In this document: in pieces, positions 27,233 to 38,827 of the stretch
How the letters are laid out: every line of letters starts with the position of its first letter
How positions within the stretch are numbered: the first letter of the stretch is position 1
NCBI GenBank assembly: GCA_963277665.1
Contig: OY728123.1
Location: 634,692,915 to 634,756,914, forward strand
Direction of reading: 5' to 3'
Source: Viscum album
Lineage: Eukaryota; Streptophyta; Magnoliopsida; Santalales; Viscaceae
DNA: 64,000 nt
Notes under the pieces: generated by a model
Told to the model about the DNA's origin: nothing
The model's database searches: none
What the model saw: the letters and a program-made list of their open reading frames with translations, nothing else
Made by a program: the position numbers and the translations under genes

Positions 27233-27818
27233 AAACTATTGTCTTGGCACAATGCCTTGAAAAAATCTTATTTGTAGTCTTGGCACGAGGCCTTGGTTAT
27301 GTGGTTATGATAGTCTGGCATTATGCATTCCAACATTATGAAAGCGGTTATTGATATTTCATGTGATTATTCGTCTAGTAGAATATCCATGAGAGTATGT
27401 AATGGAATTATTTTATTTTACATTTTCCATATTATGCTGAAGTTCAAGTTCAATAAGGCTTTTGTTTTAGTTATACATTGCCTTAAATGCTTATGTTTTC
27501 TTATAAAAGCTTCCGCAATATTGTTATCCTTACTGAGCATCTGAGCTCACCCCTTTCAATGTTTAAATATTTTCCAGGATGTGAAGAAGTGTATTATGAC
27601 TGACTTGCGAGAATAGTCAGTGAAGATATGAGTGTGGACTATGAAGACCATGTTATTGTAGTTTGTTTACTTTTGATGTAATGAAAGACTTATGAATGTA
27701 TCTAGTGTTTCCAAGGCTACTAAACTAATCGGTCATTCGAGACTTGATCTTTTGTGATCATGCCAATGTCACGAAGTAATGCACCGACTCTAGGTAGCTG
27801 GGGTCGGGGCGTTACAGT

Positions 27819-27830
27819 TGGTATCAGAGG
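27819..27830 (+). promoter_or_regulatory. Primer-binding site of G2 (initiator tRNA-Met)
   Basis: TGGTATCAGAGG begins two bases after the 5' LTR. Its first 11 bases match the primer site complementary to the 3' end of plant initiator tRNA-Met, the usual primer of plant Ty3/Gypsy elements. Confidence 0.9.
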
Positions 27831-28317
27831 AAGTTTAGTACAAACCTTGGAAGCTAGATTTAGATAAACTCTGATTAGAGCACATAGACCTAAGATGAAC
27901 TTTGAGGATTAGTATAGAAGAACTTCCTAGAATTTTGGTATTGTAGAGATGTTGTGAGTTTTCCGAGCAATACATCCCTGTCTGGATACGAGCAGGTAGA
28001 GGCGGCTCTGGCACAGATGTACCTAGGGGTAAAACCCGAAAACACTGCTTTGAGCTAGACTCGAACGGGAACTGGTGCACGACAACAGGCCTTGCTGCAC
28101 TCTTGGTTACAACACTCCCGGGGGATATGCTTAGGATAACTCTCATTTTCTTTACAAATAATTATGAAGGGTTTATGAGTATATACTCCCTTAAAGAAAA
28201 GATTTTTATGATTATGGATTATATCCATAAATAGTTCAATTTATGTTAAGTGTTTTATAAGTATGGGATTATGTATTTTTATTCATAAACTGATCTAGTT
28301 TATTCCATTGTTTAGAA
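27831..28317 (+). other. G2 leader between primer site and gag
   Basis: About 490 bp with no recognised coding sequence on the plus strand. It is expected to carry the RNA leader and packaging signals. A short minus-strand open frame here has no family likeness and is not called. Confidence 0.6.
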
Positions 28318-29841
28318 ATGGTGCCTAGTGGAAGAAATGGAAACTGTATCAATGCACGCACTCCATGTAGGGATTTCCCTCCTGCTCAAGATAATTATAG
28401 TGGGGCTGGTGATGCAACTGGTGCCGATCAGCTAATCACCATACTGGGACAACTTACTCAGGTTATGAATAATAACCTTACCCGTATGGAGCACCCTGAT
28501 CCACAGTGTGGAGGATCAATGTTAGATCGATTCATGAGGCAACAAACACCAACGTTCAATGGGAGTACAAATCCTTTAGTAGCCGAGCAATGGATAAATT
28601 CCCTAGAGAAAATATTTCAGGCTTTGGGGAGCAGTGAAGGGGAAAAAGTTATCATGGCAATTTACCGCCTCACTGGAGATGCCGATCAATGGTGGTCACT
28701 AATTCAAAACACAAAGGAAGATGATGAATTAACAAACATGGAATGGCAGGAGTTCAAGGAGCTGTTCTTAGAAAAATACTTTCCTCGAGACTATCGAGCG
28801 GATATGGAAAGGCAATTTCTGAGGCTGAGGCAGAAGGAGGATGAGAATGTCGCAAAGTATGAGGCTAACTTTACAAGGTTAGGACGGTATGCTGCAGATT
28901 ACATACGTAACCCAAGAAGTAAGACTGATCGTTTCTTTGATGGGTTGAAACCATTTCTCCGTCGAGCTTTAGTATCACAAACCTTCTCTTCATACGAAGG
29001 TATTGTCTCGTGCGCTATCAAGACGGAAAAGGAATTCTCTAAGTCTTATGACTTTAAATCAAAGCAAGAGAATAAGAGACCTGTTGATCAATCTGGGAAT
29101 GGAAATAAAGGGAAGAAGGGAAAGGTTGAATATCCATCTTGTGGTAAATGCGGGAAGAAACATCCTGGTACTTGCTTGAAGGGAATGGGAGTTTGTTACA
29201 AGTGTGGTGAAAAAGGCCACCAAGATCATGATTGCAAGGGGAATAAGGAAGCTACCAACGTTCGATGCTACAATTGCAGGGAGATGGGGCATTATGCAAA
29301 TGAATGTCCTAAGCGTCAGGAGAACTTACCTCAGAAAAGGCCAAGGGATCAAGGCCAGGCTTATGCTATCACTACTGCTGAGGTAGAAGCTCCGAAAGAC
29401 GTGGTGGCAGGTAATTTAATGGTTTCCTCAAGTTTAGCAAATGCATTATTTGATTCTGGATCATCGCATTGTTTCATATCCTCCCAGTTTGCTAAGAAAA
29501 TTAGATATTTCCAATTTGATTTAACAAGGGAGTTGTCAGTCAAAACCCCTAAGGGAAGTATTGTTGCAACAAAGTTTTGTCGATTAGTTCCCATTAGAGC
29601 ACCTAAATTTTCTTTACCTGCTGATCTCATCGTCATACCCATGATTGAATTTGATATAATCCTCGGTATGGATTGGCTTTCGGACCATGATGCAAAAATT
29701 TATTGTAAGAGGAAAGAGGTTACGATTCTTGATGATGATGATAAGGAACACCTTATCTTTAGAGCCGAATCGTCGCCACATAATTCTTATCTCGATCCAC
29801 CCCCAATAGCTCAACTAAATTCAATTATTGGGGAGGAATAG
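28318..29841 (+). CDS. G2 gag and protease
   Basis: 507 codons from an ATG 501 nt after the LTR. Residues about 65-250 are the retrotransposon gag (capsid) domain, with AEQWINSLEKIF and a LTGDADQWW segment. Three zinc-binding knuckles begin at Cys275, Cys293 (CYKCGEKGHQDHDC) and Cys317 (CYNCREMGHYANEC). They would bind the genomic RNA. A basic linker precedes them. The aspartic protease follows, with the active-site triad at Asp379-Ser-Gly and the closing IILGMDWL motif. The frame ends at TAG 29839, but the downstream RT region continues in the same frame. The stop probably replaces a CAG codon, so this is a truncated version of a longer gag-pol frame. Confidence 0.92.
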   Translation: MVPSGRNGNCINARTPCRDFPPAQDNYSGAGDATGADQLITILGQLTQVMNNNLTRMEHPDPQCGGSMLDRFMRQQTPTFNGSTNPLVAEQWINSLEKIFQALGSSEGEKVIMAIYRLTGDADQWWSLIQNTKEDDELTNMEWQEFKELFLEKYFPRDYRADMERQFLRLRQKEDENVAKYEANFTRLGRYAADYIRNPRSKTDRFFDGLKPFLRRALVSQTFSSYEGIVSCAIKTEKEFSKSYDFKSKQENKRPVDQSGNGNKGKKGKVEYPSCGKCGKKHPGTCLKGMGVCYKCGEKGHQDHDCKGNKEATNVRCYNCREMGHYANECPKRQENLPQKRPRDQGQAYAITTAEVEAPKDVVAGNLMVSSSLANALFDSGSSHCFISSQFAKKIRYFQFDLTRELSVKTPKGSIVATKFCRLVPIRAPKFSLPADLIVIPMIEFDIILGMDWLSDHDAKIYCKRKEVTILDDDDKEHLIFRAESSPHNSYLDPPPIAQLNSIIGEE

Positions 29842-32784
29842 AAGGAAATTACCAAGGGTGAGGAAAGGAAGATTCAAATAGAGGATGTACCTATTGTGAG
29901 AGAATATGTTGATGTGTTTCCGGAAGATTTACCTGGACATCCTCTAGAACGAGAAGTTGAGTTTTCCATTGATTTAATTCCTGGATCAAGGCCCATATCG
30001 AAAACCCCTTATAGAATGGCCACTGTGGAATTAGTTGAACTAAAGAAACAACTAGAGGAATTGAGTAATAAGGGATTTATTCTCCCTAGTGTTTCTCCTT
30101 GGGGAGCCCCTGTTCTTTTTGTTAAGAAGAAAGATGGATCTATGAGGTTGTGCATTGACTATAGGGAGATCAATGCTATAACAATAAAGAACAAGTATCC
30201 CCTACCTCGCATTGATGATTTGTTTGACCAACTGCATGGAGCTCAATACTTTTCAAGGATCGACCTTCGGTCTGGATACCATCAGTTGTGTGTGAAGAAG
30301 GAAGACGTTCCAAAGACAACATTTTGAACAAGGTACGGGCATTACGAGTTTACAGTAATGCCTTTTGGAATGACTAATGCACCCTCTGTTTTCATGGATC
30401 TGATGAATTGAGTTTTCAAGGAATATCTTGATGACTTTGTAGTGGTATTTATTGATGATATCTTGGTATACTCCAAAAGCCACGAAGATCATGAAAATCA
30501 CTTACGCATTATCCTGAAGACTCTTAGAAGACATGAATTATATGGGAAATTTAGCAAGTGTGAATTCTGGCTTCATGAGATTTCTTTTCATGGCCATATT
30601 GTCTCTAAGGATGGAATTTCCGTTGATCCTTCTAAAACCAAGGCAATCCAAGAATGGACAGCACCGACAAGTATAACTGAGGTACGCAGTTTTATTGGTT
30701 TAGCAGGTTATTATCGACGTTTCGTCCAAAATTTTGCCAGATTGGCTAACCCATTGACAAAGCTCACACGTAAAGGGATTAAATTTGTCTGGACAAAAGA
30801 GTGTGAAGAATGTTTTGAAGAACTAAAGAGAAGATTAGTCAATTCCCCTGTATTGACTCTACCATCGGGGAATGATGGGTTTGTTATTTATAGTGATGCA
30901 TCGAAGAAAGGACTTGGTTGTGTCCTTATGCAGAATGATAAGGTCATTGCCTATGCATCACGACAGCTAAAAATTCATGAGCAAAACTATCATACTCATG
31001 ATCTTGAGTTAGCAGTTGTGATCTTTGCTTTAATGATATGGAGACATTACCTCTATGGTGAAAAATGCGAGATTTATACTGATCACAATAGTTTGAAGTA
31101 TATTTTCACACAAAAAGAACTCAATATGAGGCAAAGGCGATGGCTTGAACTACTCAAGGATTATGATTGCATGATACATTAACACTCGGGGAAGGCAAAC
31201 AAGGTGGCAGATGCTTTGAGTAGAAAAGACCATGGAGTTTTGAATGTGATGAGAATTGAAAGGGATCCAATTTTCTTGGATCTAGTGAAGATGGACATGG
31301 GAATAACTAGGGAAGGTGAAACATCAATGCTTTTTCAAATGGTTGCCAAACCATCATTACTAGAAAGGATTAAGAGTTATCAGACCAATGATGAAGAATT
31401 TCAGAAGAAGATTAAAGATGTGAATGATGGAAGATTGAGGGACTTTGTGTATAAGGATGGAATTTTGAAATTCAGGAAGAGACTTTGTGTTCCCGATATA
31501 ACTGATCTAAAAAGGGAATTGCTGGATGATGCTCATAGTTCCAATTTCTCTATACACCCTGGGAGAACCAAAATGTATAGAGATTTGAAGGAACATTTTT
31601 GGTGGGACAATATGAAGAGGGAGATTGCTGATTTTGTGTCGAGGTGTATGGTTTGTCAACAAGTGAAAGCTGGAAGGCAACATCCTGGTGGAGTATTTCA
31701 ACCTCTTCCTATACCTGAGTGGAAATGGGATAATATTACGATGGACTTTGTCATGGGACTACCAAAGACTCCTGGAAGGAATGATGCAATATGGGTCATT
31801 GTTGATCGTCTTACTAAGTCAGCACATTTTCTGGCTATACGGGAGGATCTATCACTTGAACATCTAGCAAGATTATATATTAATGAAGTTGTAAGACTTC
31901 ATGGAGTACCCCTATCGATTGTTTCTGATCGTGATCCTCGTTTTACTTCAAGATTCTGGAAAAGTCTTCAAAAGGACTTGGATACTGAACTTTGTTTGAG
32001 CACTGCCTATCACCCTCAAACAGATGGACAATCAGAACGGACTATTCAAACCTTAGAAGACATGTTGAGATCATGCTCTCTTGACTTTCAGGGTATGTGG
32101 GATCAATACTTACCACTATTAGAATTTTCCTATAATAATAGCTTCCATTCAAGCATTCAGATGGCACCTTATGAAGCGTTATACAGAAAGAGATGTCGTA
32201 CACCAACCTTTTGGGATGACGTTGGTGAAATAAAACTTGTGGGACTAGAACTGGTGGAAGAAACAATGGAAAAGGTGAAGGTAATCCAAAACCACATCAA
32301 ATCAGCTCAAAGTAGGGAGAAGAGCTATGCCGATAACAGAAGAACGGTTTTGGAATTTCAGGTGGGAGATCATGTTTTCTTAAAGGTATCTCCATGGAAG
32401 GGAGTTATACGTTTTGGTAAGAAGGGTAAGTTGAGTCCCAGGTACATCGGACCTTTCGAAATTCTAGATCGTATTGGGGCTGTAGCTTATCGTTTGGTGA
32501 TGCCGCCAAATCTCTCCAAAGTTCACGATGTTTTCCACGTATCTCTGTTGAGGAAATACATGCCTGACCCAGCGCATGTACTCACCTATGAGGAATTAGA
32601 ACTGGAACCCGATCTTTCCTATTGTGAAGAGCCCGTCAGGATTGTTGATGTGAGGGAGCAGGTGCTGAGAAACCGGACGACTCGTCTGGTAAAGGTTTTG
32701 TGGAGAAATCATAAAATGGAAGAGGCAACGTGGGAACCTGAGGAACTTATGATGAAGAACCACCCGAGTCTTTTTATACCCTAG
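29842..32784 (+). pseudogene. G2 pol: RT, RNase H, integrase, chromodomain-like tail
   Basis: Continues the gag-protease frame without any frameshift, but three further stops interrupt it: TGA 30325, TGA 30409 and TAA 31180. RT has the [13 protein letters not shown] and CIDYRE blocks and the FIDD active site (30448-30459). RNase H begins at DAS (30895) with the TDHNSLKYI segment. Integrase has an N-terminal zinc-binding H...C-C region and a complete catalytic triad: Asp at 31744, Asp at 31927, Glu at 32035. The last about 45 residues (LRNRTTRLVKVLWRNHK, then EEATWEPE) resemble the chromodomain of chromoviruses, which directs integration to heterochromatin. The two TGA codons lie where the family has Arg. 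The TAA lies where it has Tyr in YHPGKAN. Confidence 0.93.
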
Positions 32785-32821
32785 AAATTGCGAGGAGGCA
32801 ATTATTTGAAGGAGGGGAGAA
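32785..32821 (+). promoter_or_regulatory. Short 3' UTR and polypurine tract of G2
   Basis: Only 37 nt separate the pol stop from the 3' LTR. The last part, GAAGGAGGGGAGAA, is a polypurine tract ending directly at the LTR and is the expected primer for plus-strand DNA synthesis. Confidence 0.85.
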
Positions 32822-35800
32822 TGTAACACCCCAAGCTTCCACGGTACGTGTCCCTTCGAATAATGCAATAGCGTGTGTTGTACGCAACCTCGGGCTCTAA
32901 CACACACCACAACTAATTAAACTAGCCATTGTGAATAGTAATACCTACTGTTTAAAATTTTATAAATTTTATTTATCAAAATAGACTTCATCGTTGGATT
33001 CGGAATATCGAAATTAGCCTATGTTGAATTTTTGGTATTTTTCTGAGAACTTCCAATTTTTTATCAATAGTGAAAAATTCTTAAAAACAACTTTTTTAAT
33101 AAAAATAATTTATATTAATAAATTATACTATTTTGTGGTTTTAAAGTATAATTAGAATATATTTTTACCATTTTATCCAATGGTGGTCATTAGAATTAAT
33201 TTAACGTTGAAATCGGACATAAACAAATGCCAATCTTTTGATATAAATTGTTTCTTAGAAACACACCATTTTTTGTAACAACGGAAATTAATTATAAAAA
33301 TAATTAATGCAACTTATATGTTTGGAATTTTTTAAAATAGACATCATTTTTGAATTCTGAAAATCAATTATAGCTTAGGGTTAAATTTTGGCTTTGTTCT
33401 GAAAAACTTCAATTTTTGATGAATAGTGAAACCACTAAGTGGTAGTTAAATAACTGATTTTTCATTTAAATGAAATATTACCACTTCTGTGATTTGATTT
33501 TCAAAAATCCGACATACATGGTTTTCATTAAGAAGTAAAATGTGGTTCAATGAGATTAAAATAAATTTTTGGTGAATAGTAACTTTTAAGTTCTTAATCG
33601 CGATTAGAGGTAATTAGTGTAGTTTAAGGTACAAATAATGGTTTAATAATATGAGATGAGCATGAAACTTGTCCTACTCCTATTGTATGAGTCATTGCCG
33701 ACCAAGACAACCCATGGGTCAACTTGGGGACCCCATGGAGCCACTTTAGTTGGAAAATGACATTAATATATATTTATTTAATGTTAAAAGTAAATTGACA
33801 CAAACATGAGTTGTCTTACTAAAACAGTTTTTTTTAGTGGGGTTACACAAGTCTAAATTTTGATTATAAATATTCATTAGAAATCTAAAAATATTTCCTA
33901 CATCATAGTATTTTTTTTATAATTTTTAGACATTAAATAAATTAAATTATTTATGACATCATTATGATGCAGCGATGACCTCATTATTTAACGATTTAAA
34001 TAAAATGAGAAGATAATGAAAAATCCAAGGCTTACACTTGTCCAAAGCCTATTGGATGAAGATATTTCGAACCCTTATCACCTTAGCCACGAATTATATA
34101 ACTGTGGGACCTTTGGAATCCGAAAATCATGGTATAATAATGTAACATTTTAATCATTCCAAAAGAGCCCCTCCTCTCCTCTTATAACAGGCCCCCACCT
34201 CTATCACATTATTCACACTTTCAAGCATTTTGGTTCGGCCAACCTCTGCCCAAATACTCTCCCAACATTTCTCCCTTCACCCTAGAAGCTTTACTTTAGT
34301 CAAAAATCCATCCTAAGGATTCCTTTTGATCAAATCAAAAGGAAGAACCCGAAGAAGAGGTAACATTTTCATCACCCTCTTTCATGTTTCTTTCTTCTTC
34401 CACTCCCTCTTTGTCTATTATTTCAATTCTAAAATTATAACTCCAGTATATTATATATAATTTGATGTTATTATAAATATGGAACAACCATATTCAGTAT
34501 TCTACACATCATTTGAATGACATGTCACCATACGTGCGTACGTACGGCTTACCGTCTCCACGTCGTGGTGTAATTGTTATTCAATATATTATTATTTAGA
34601 TGGGTATAATAATGATATGTAATTCATGTAAATAATAAATATAACATGATAATTATTCTGTATATATGATATACTATCCAATTATATATTATTTTAATAT
34701 CAAAATAATGATATTGTCGCTCGTGCGTACGTACGGACTACCGTCTCCACGAACGCGATGAGATTCATTCTCCGTCGTATCCATTCAAGTATAATTATCA
34801 TTTGATAATTTAAAAATAATGTTTAAGGACATGATATCATTCTGGATATGAATAAGATACAACCTATCCATGAAAAACATGACTTACGTAACAAAACATA
34901 TAAGAAAACGAGTAAGTTAACACCCGAAACAACGATAAATCTAAGATATTGTTAACAAAGCAATGTTAAAAGATCATATATGATATCATATGAATGTATA
35001 TGATTCTCGTATAATTTAATAACAATTATTTCACCATTATACAGGAGGTTAACCTACCCCAACCAAGGAAATGTACAAGGTAAGGGTTTACTTCACAACC
35101 TCTTCATTATCCAAGGTTGTTTATACATAATTATCTACTGGGACCTCGTTATCATCCACATACTTGTTTCTTCAAAATGTATTTCAAAACATTTTTACTA
35201 TTTACAAGAATATGGGTTAAAGTCATTTATACCCTTTTTGACTTTTTATAAGAGGAATCTTTCCGTCGTTTTCAAAACAAGGTCCTTTTTAACCTTTTCG
35301 ACAAAATTGAGGTAAGAATGTCTTTTTTTAACTTATACGGCGGATGCGGTTATTTTCGGCCGTTATAAAATCTTCAAAGCTTTGCTTAAAATCTTATAAG
35401 AATATTTTCAAGAAAATGTTTCGTTTTATATGGCTCTTAAATGATTTCAAAAATAGAAAGAGATATTTCTCTAAAAAGTGTTTTGATTTCATCTATGTCA
35501 ACATCCTTTGATGGATTTTACGCTTATTTGATGTTGATTTATGATAATACAAAACTTCTATATTGTATTGAAGGTTTTGTGATATTTTTGATTGTGGATG
35601 TGCTATTTTATACCATTCATAGTTTATGGTGAAATTATTGACATTTCGTATGCTAGTTTTAATACGAATGTTTATGTTATGTTTAAACCTTTTCATATGG
35701 GAATGCATTGGACTTAATATGTGACGGGTGGAGCCCGGTATAGCTCCTGGATGCGTCGGTAGGTCTCATGAGACAAACTAGTGTCTTGGAAGAAGGCCTT

Positions 35801-36358
35801 GACAAAATCTTATTTGTAGTCTTGGCACGAGGCCTTGGCTATGTGGTTATGATAGTCTGGCATTATGCATTCCAACATTATGAAAGTGGTTATTGATATT
35901 TCATGTGATTATTCGTCTAGTAGAATATCCATGAGAGTAAGTAATGGCATTATTTTATTTTACTTTTTCCATATTATGCTGAAGTTCAAGTTCAATAAGG
36001 CTTTTGTTTTAGTTATACATTGCCTTAAATGCTTATGTTTTCTTATAAAAGCTTCCGCAATATTGTTATCCTTACTGAGCATCTGAGCTCACCCCTTTCA
36101 ATGTTTAAATATTTTCCAGGATGTGAAGAAGTGTATTATGACTGACTTACGAGAATAGTCAGTGAAGATATGAGTGTGGACTATGAATACCATGTTATTG
36201 TAGTTTGTTTACTTTTGATGTAATGAAAGACTTATGAATGTATCTAGTGTTTCCAAGGCTACTAAACTAATCGGTCTTTCGAGACTTGATCTTTTGTGAT
36301 CATGCCAATGTCACGAAGTAATGCACCGACTCTAGGTAGCTGGGGTCGGGGCGTTACA
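32822..36358 (+). repeat. 3' LTR of G2
   Basis: 3537 bp, nearly identical to 24282-27816, with the same termini. Differences include the TATA box (TATAACAG) and a broken central palindrome (GGATGCGTCG near 35749). Being nearly identical to its partner, it marks a fairly recent insertion compared with the A/B elements. Confidence 0.95.
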
Positions 36359-36363
36359 ACTGA
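36359..36363. repeat. Target site duplication of G2, right copy (ACTGA)
   Basis: Matches 24277-24281 exactly and abuts the 3' LTR. Confidence 0.95.
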
Positions 36364-38618
36364 CATTTGATTCTTCATCACAGTCTACCAAAACTATTCC
36401 CTCCATCATTGTTATGTTTTGTAAACTCTTGGGAGTACCTCCATGGAAGAGATATGTGACTCCTCGAGAAGTCCCTCACACATTATAATTGGGAATGAAT
36501 GATTTCAAAAAAAAACAACATCTGATTCTAACTATCATCAGACAATCCTCCCATAGTATTAACATAGCCAAACAATCATTCATCACTGTAGCCTCTGAGT
36601 CTCACCACTATGACTCCTCCGCCTACCACACCAAGGAATACTTCACATTCGTCTAAAAAAAATACCATTTACCATTATCCTCTCCATCAATTATTTTCAA
36701 AGAGACCAACTCCTCCATTTCCATCCATGCATGCATAGATTCCCAAACTACCTAATTATAGATCTTCCTGATAAAATTATTGGCCCCAACATTACCCATG
36801 TCTAGTTTGTAAATGATATAAATGCCATAGACTTGTAGTAACTCCATCCACAATGGATGCAAACTATTCAGATCTCACTGTTAAAAGATATACCTCAAAC
36901 TCCTATGGTCTGTGGAGACCATAAATCACTCCCCTATATGGTAATGCTACCACAACATCAGTGTGAACAAGACCACTACAAGCAATAGGTCATGGGTGAA
37001 ATAGTTATGTTTATGAATATGTAACTTTCTATTCCCGTATGATATCACTCTCTAATCCGAAATCAACTCACACCCCATGATTGGAACTGATGCATCACAA
37101 AACACCTCAAACAACAGATCTTATACTAGTTACCTGAGCACTAGAGCACTGAACAACATCCCCTTCTGATAGCTTACGTATGCCTAACACTTCCCACTCA
37201 ACATGAATTCAAGGCATTTTCCGGTCCGAGCCATCAACAGATTCAAAACTCAAGAGAAGATGGCTACAAACCTTCAATAATATCCAATTACAATAGGTAA
37301 TCTATATTCATATGTCATTTTCTCTGTGATTCCCAACAAACAATATCATCGGCCTATGACAAGTCCACTACTCTCCCATGTGGACACACCAAGGGTTTAA
37401 AGAAGTGCACCTCTCGCTTCAAGAACATTCAAATAGTCGAGGTCCCATAGAGATGGTGGTGTTGGATGACCTCTATGGTAGTCTCAACTGATCGACAATC
37501 TCTCCTTATGATCGTGAGTAGATCAAGATGTCATCAAAGAGCACTATAATGAACATGTCCTGGTACCTCGGGAAAAAAGGTTTCAGGATCCCCAAGAACA
37601 TGAATTGTGCATTTGTGACACTGAAGGTCATGACGGAGAACATGAACTAGCCATACCTGCATCGGAACTCATTCTTCAGTGATTTCACCGAATTTTTACA
37701 TCATCTAGTGATATCCAAACTATAGATAAACAATATAGATCAATCCTTCTCCATTTTACTTGTCAAAAAGATCATCGATCCTCAAAATGGGGTAACAGAT
37801 CTTGATTGTCACCTAGTTCCATCTCTGGCAGTCTATGTATTGTCTTAGTTCACCACCTTCCTTATTCATGAATAAGACTAAAATAACCCATAACAACACA
37901 CTTTTCCTTATAAAATAATTATTCATAAGGTTATCGACCTTAATCCGCAACACCCGTAACTCAAAAGGTTCCAACTGATAGGGATCCATCAAAACCGAAC
38001 AAGCACTATGTTTGAAGTCTATTCTGAACTACACATCACACCGATGGGGTCGATACACAACCAATTTGGGTAATAAATCCATGAAATATGTGAAATCCCC
38101 TAAAACATTCACCATCTCTTGGTTTTTTGATTCCACTGAAAACAAGGCTAACAATGATAGAAGAGTCTCCACACACTAACATCCCACTTGAAAACTCCTC
38201 TAACCAATGAAATCTATATGATTTCCATCAATACCTAAAAACATTACTATCCTCTGGAAATAGATGAATACAAAATACACATAAAACTACCATTAAATTC
38301 CAAGAATGAAATCATATATCTACATTTTTTACCGAATATGATGTTTATTGTACTGATATAACCCCAAAATTAGTCTATAACCATGGAAGATATCGCACAA
38401 AATGGTCAGACCTCCAAATAGAATACTAAATTACAAGGACATATGAACTCACGCTATGTTGAGACCCAAATCATAGTCTAGTCGATGTTTCATAAAGGAT
38501 TGGGAAGATCTTGAATTAAATAAAGCACACAGACGAGTACTAAAACTAGTAATCGTACCTCGAACAACCTTCGGCCCTACTGGAATTTCTGGATCAGTAG
38601 TTTGTAACTTCACATACC
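36364..38618 (-). pseudogene. Ty3/Gypsy pol pseudogene, copy B continued (RNase H, RT)
   Basis: Resumes the minus-strand pol split by G2. At about 37500-37550 the minus strand reads VIVLFDDILIYSR, the RT active site with both Asp residues kept. At about 37760-37890 it reads NKEGGELRQYIDCQRWN and ILRIDDLFDK, matching the KKDG...CIDYR and PRIDDLFDQ blocks. Stops are frequent. The order agrees with copy A at 12000-13740. The piece ends at the G3 solo LTR. Confidence 0.78.
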
Positions 38619-38623
38619 TATCT
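38619..38623. repeat. Target site duplication of G3, left copy (TATCT)
   Basis: TATCT directly before the insertion, repeated at 41271-41275. Copy A (about 14190-14220) has the uninterrupted site, which helps to place the junctions. Confidence 0.75.
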
Positions 38624-38777
38624 TATAACAACCCAAAGTTTCATTAATGGAAAATCCCTCTTGTTCGAGTTAAATGTATCATTATGAATTTTTTTATAAG
38701 ATGTCAACTTCTTTTGTTTTATGTTAAGAATTGTGACCGTTGTTAATATAGCCGTTGAACAGTGATCACATGATTAG

Positions 38778-38785
38778 TATAAATA
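38778..38785 (+). promoter_or_regulatory. TATA box upstream of the 89-codon ORF
   Basis: TATAAATA, 43 nt before the ATG at 38828. It is separate from the LTR's own TATA box at 39951. A TTTTACTCAG stretch between it and the ATG could also be a 3' splice site. Confidence 0.4.
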
Positions 38786-38827
38786 TAAGGCTTTAAAGAA
38801 CCCAATTTTACTCAGAAAAAGGAAGCG

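Larger units (their letters stand above)
24282..27816 (+). repeat. 5' LTR of G2
   Basis: 3535 bp, starting TGTAACACCCC and ending GGGGCGTTACA. These ends are imperfect inverted repeats of each other, with only one mismatch in 11. Its partner at 32822-36358 is nearly identical, with scattered substitutions and one- or two-base indels. Landmarks in order are the TATA box at 25641, two GTACGTAC-centred motifs 189 bp apart, the splice-like TTATACAG/GAGG near 26500, a palindrome cluster at 27188-27232, and the TGAGCTCACCCC block near 27542. Confidence 0.95.
24282..36358 (+). mobile_element. Full-length Ty3/Gypsy chromovirus G2
   Basis: A complete LTR retrotransposon of about 12.1 kb: LTR, primer-binding site, gag, protease, RT, RNase H, integrase, chromodomain-like tail, polypurine tract, LTR, with a perfect 5-bp target duplication. 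The domain order (integrase after RNase H) makes it Ty3/Gypsy. The C-terminal tail, three gag zinc-knuckle-like motifs and LTRs of about 3.5 kb suggest the Tekay/Del branch, though lineage assignment needs a tree. It interrupts the pol region of the older copy B element, so it is younger than that element. The coding frame has four stops, so it is probably not self-sufficient now. Confidence 0.95.

Noticed and set aside
27323..27544. 73-codon ORF present in both G2 LTRs (also 35865-36086)
   Set aside because: It is repeated only because the LTRs are nearly identical. No motif, AT-biased composition, and it overlaps splice-like and palindrome signals.
28318..32784. Currently active G2 element
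   Set aside because: Four in-frame stops block a complete polyprotein, so autonomous activity is unlikely without read-through or help.
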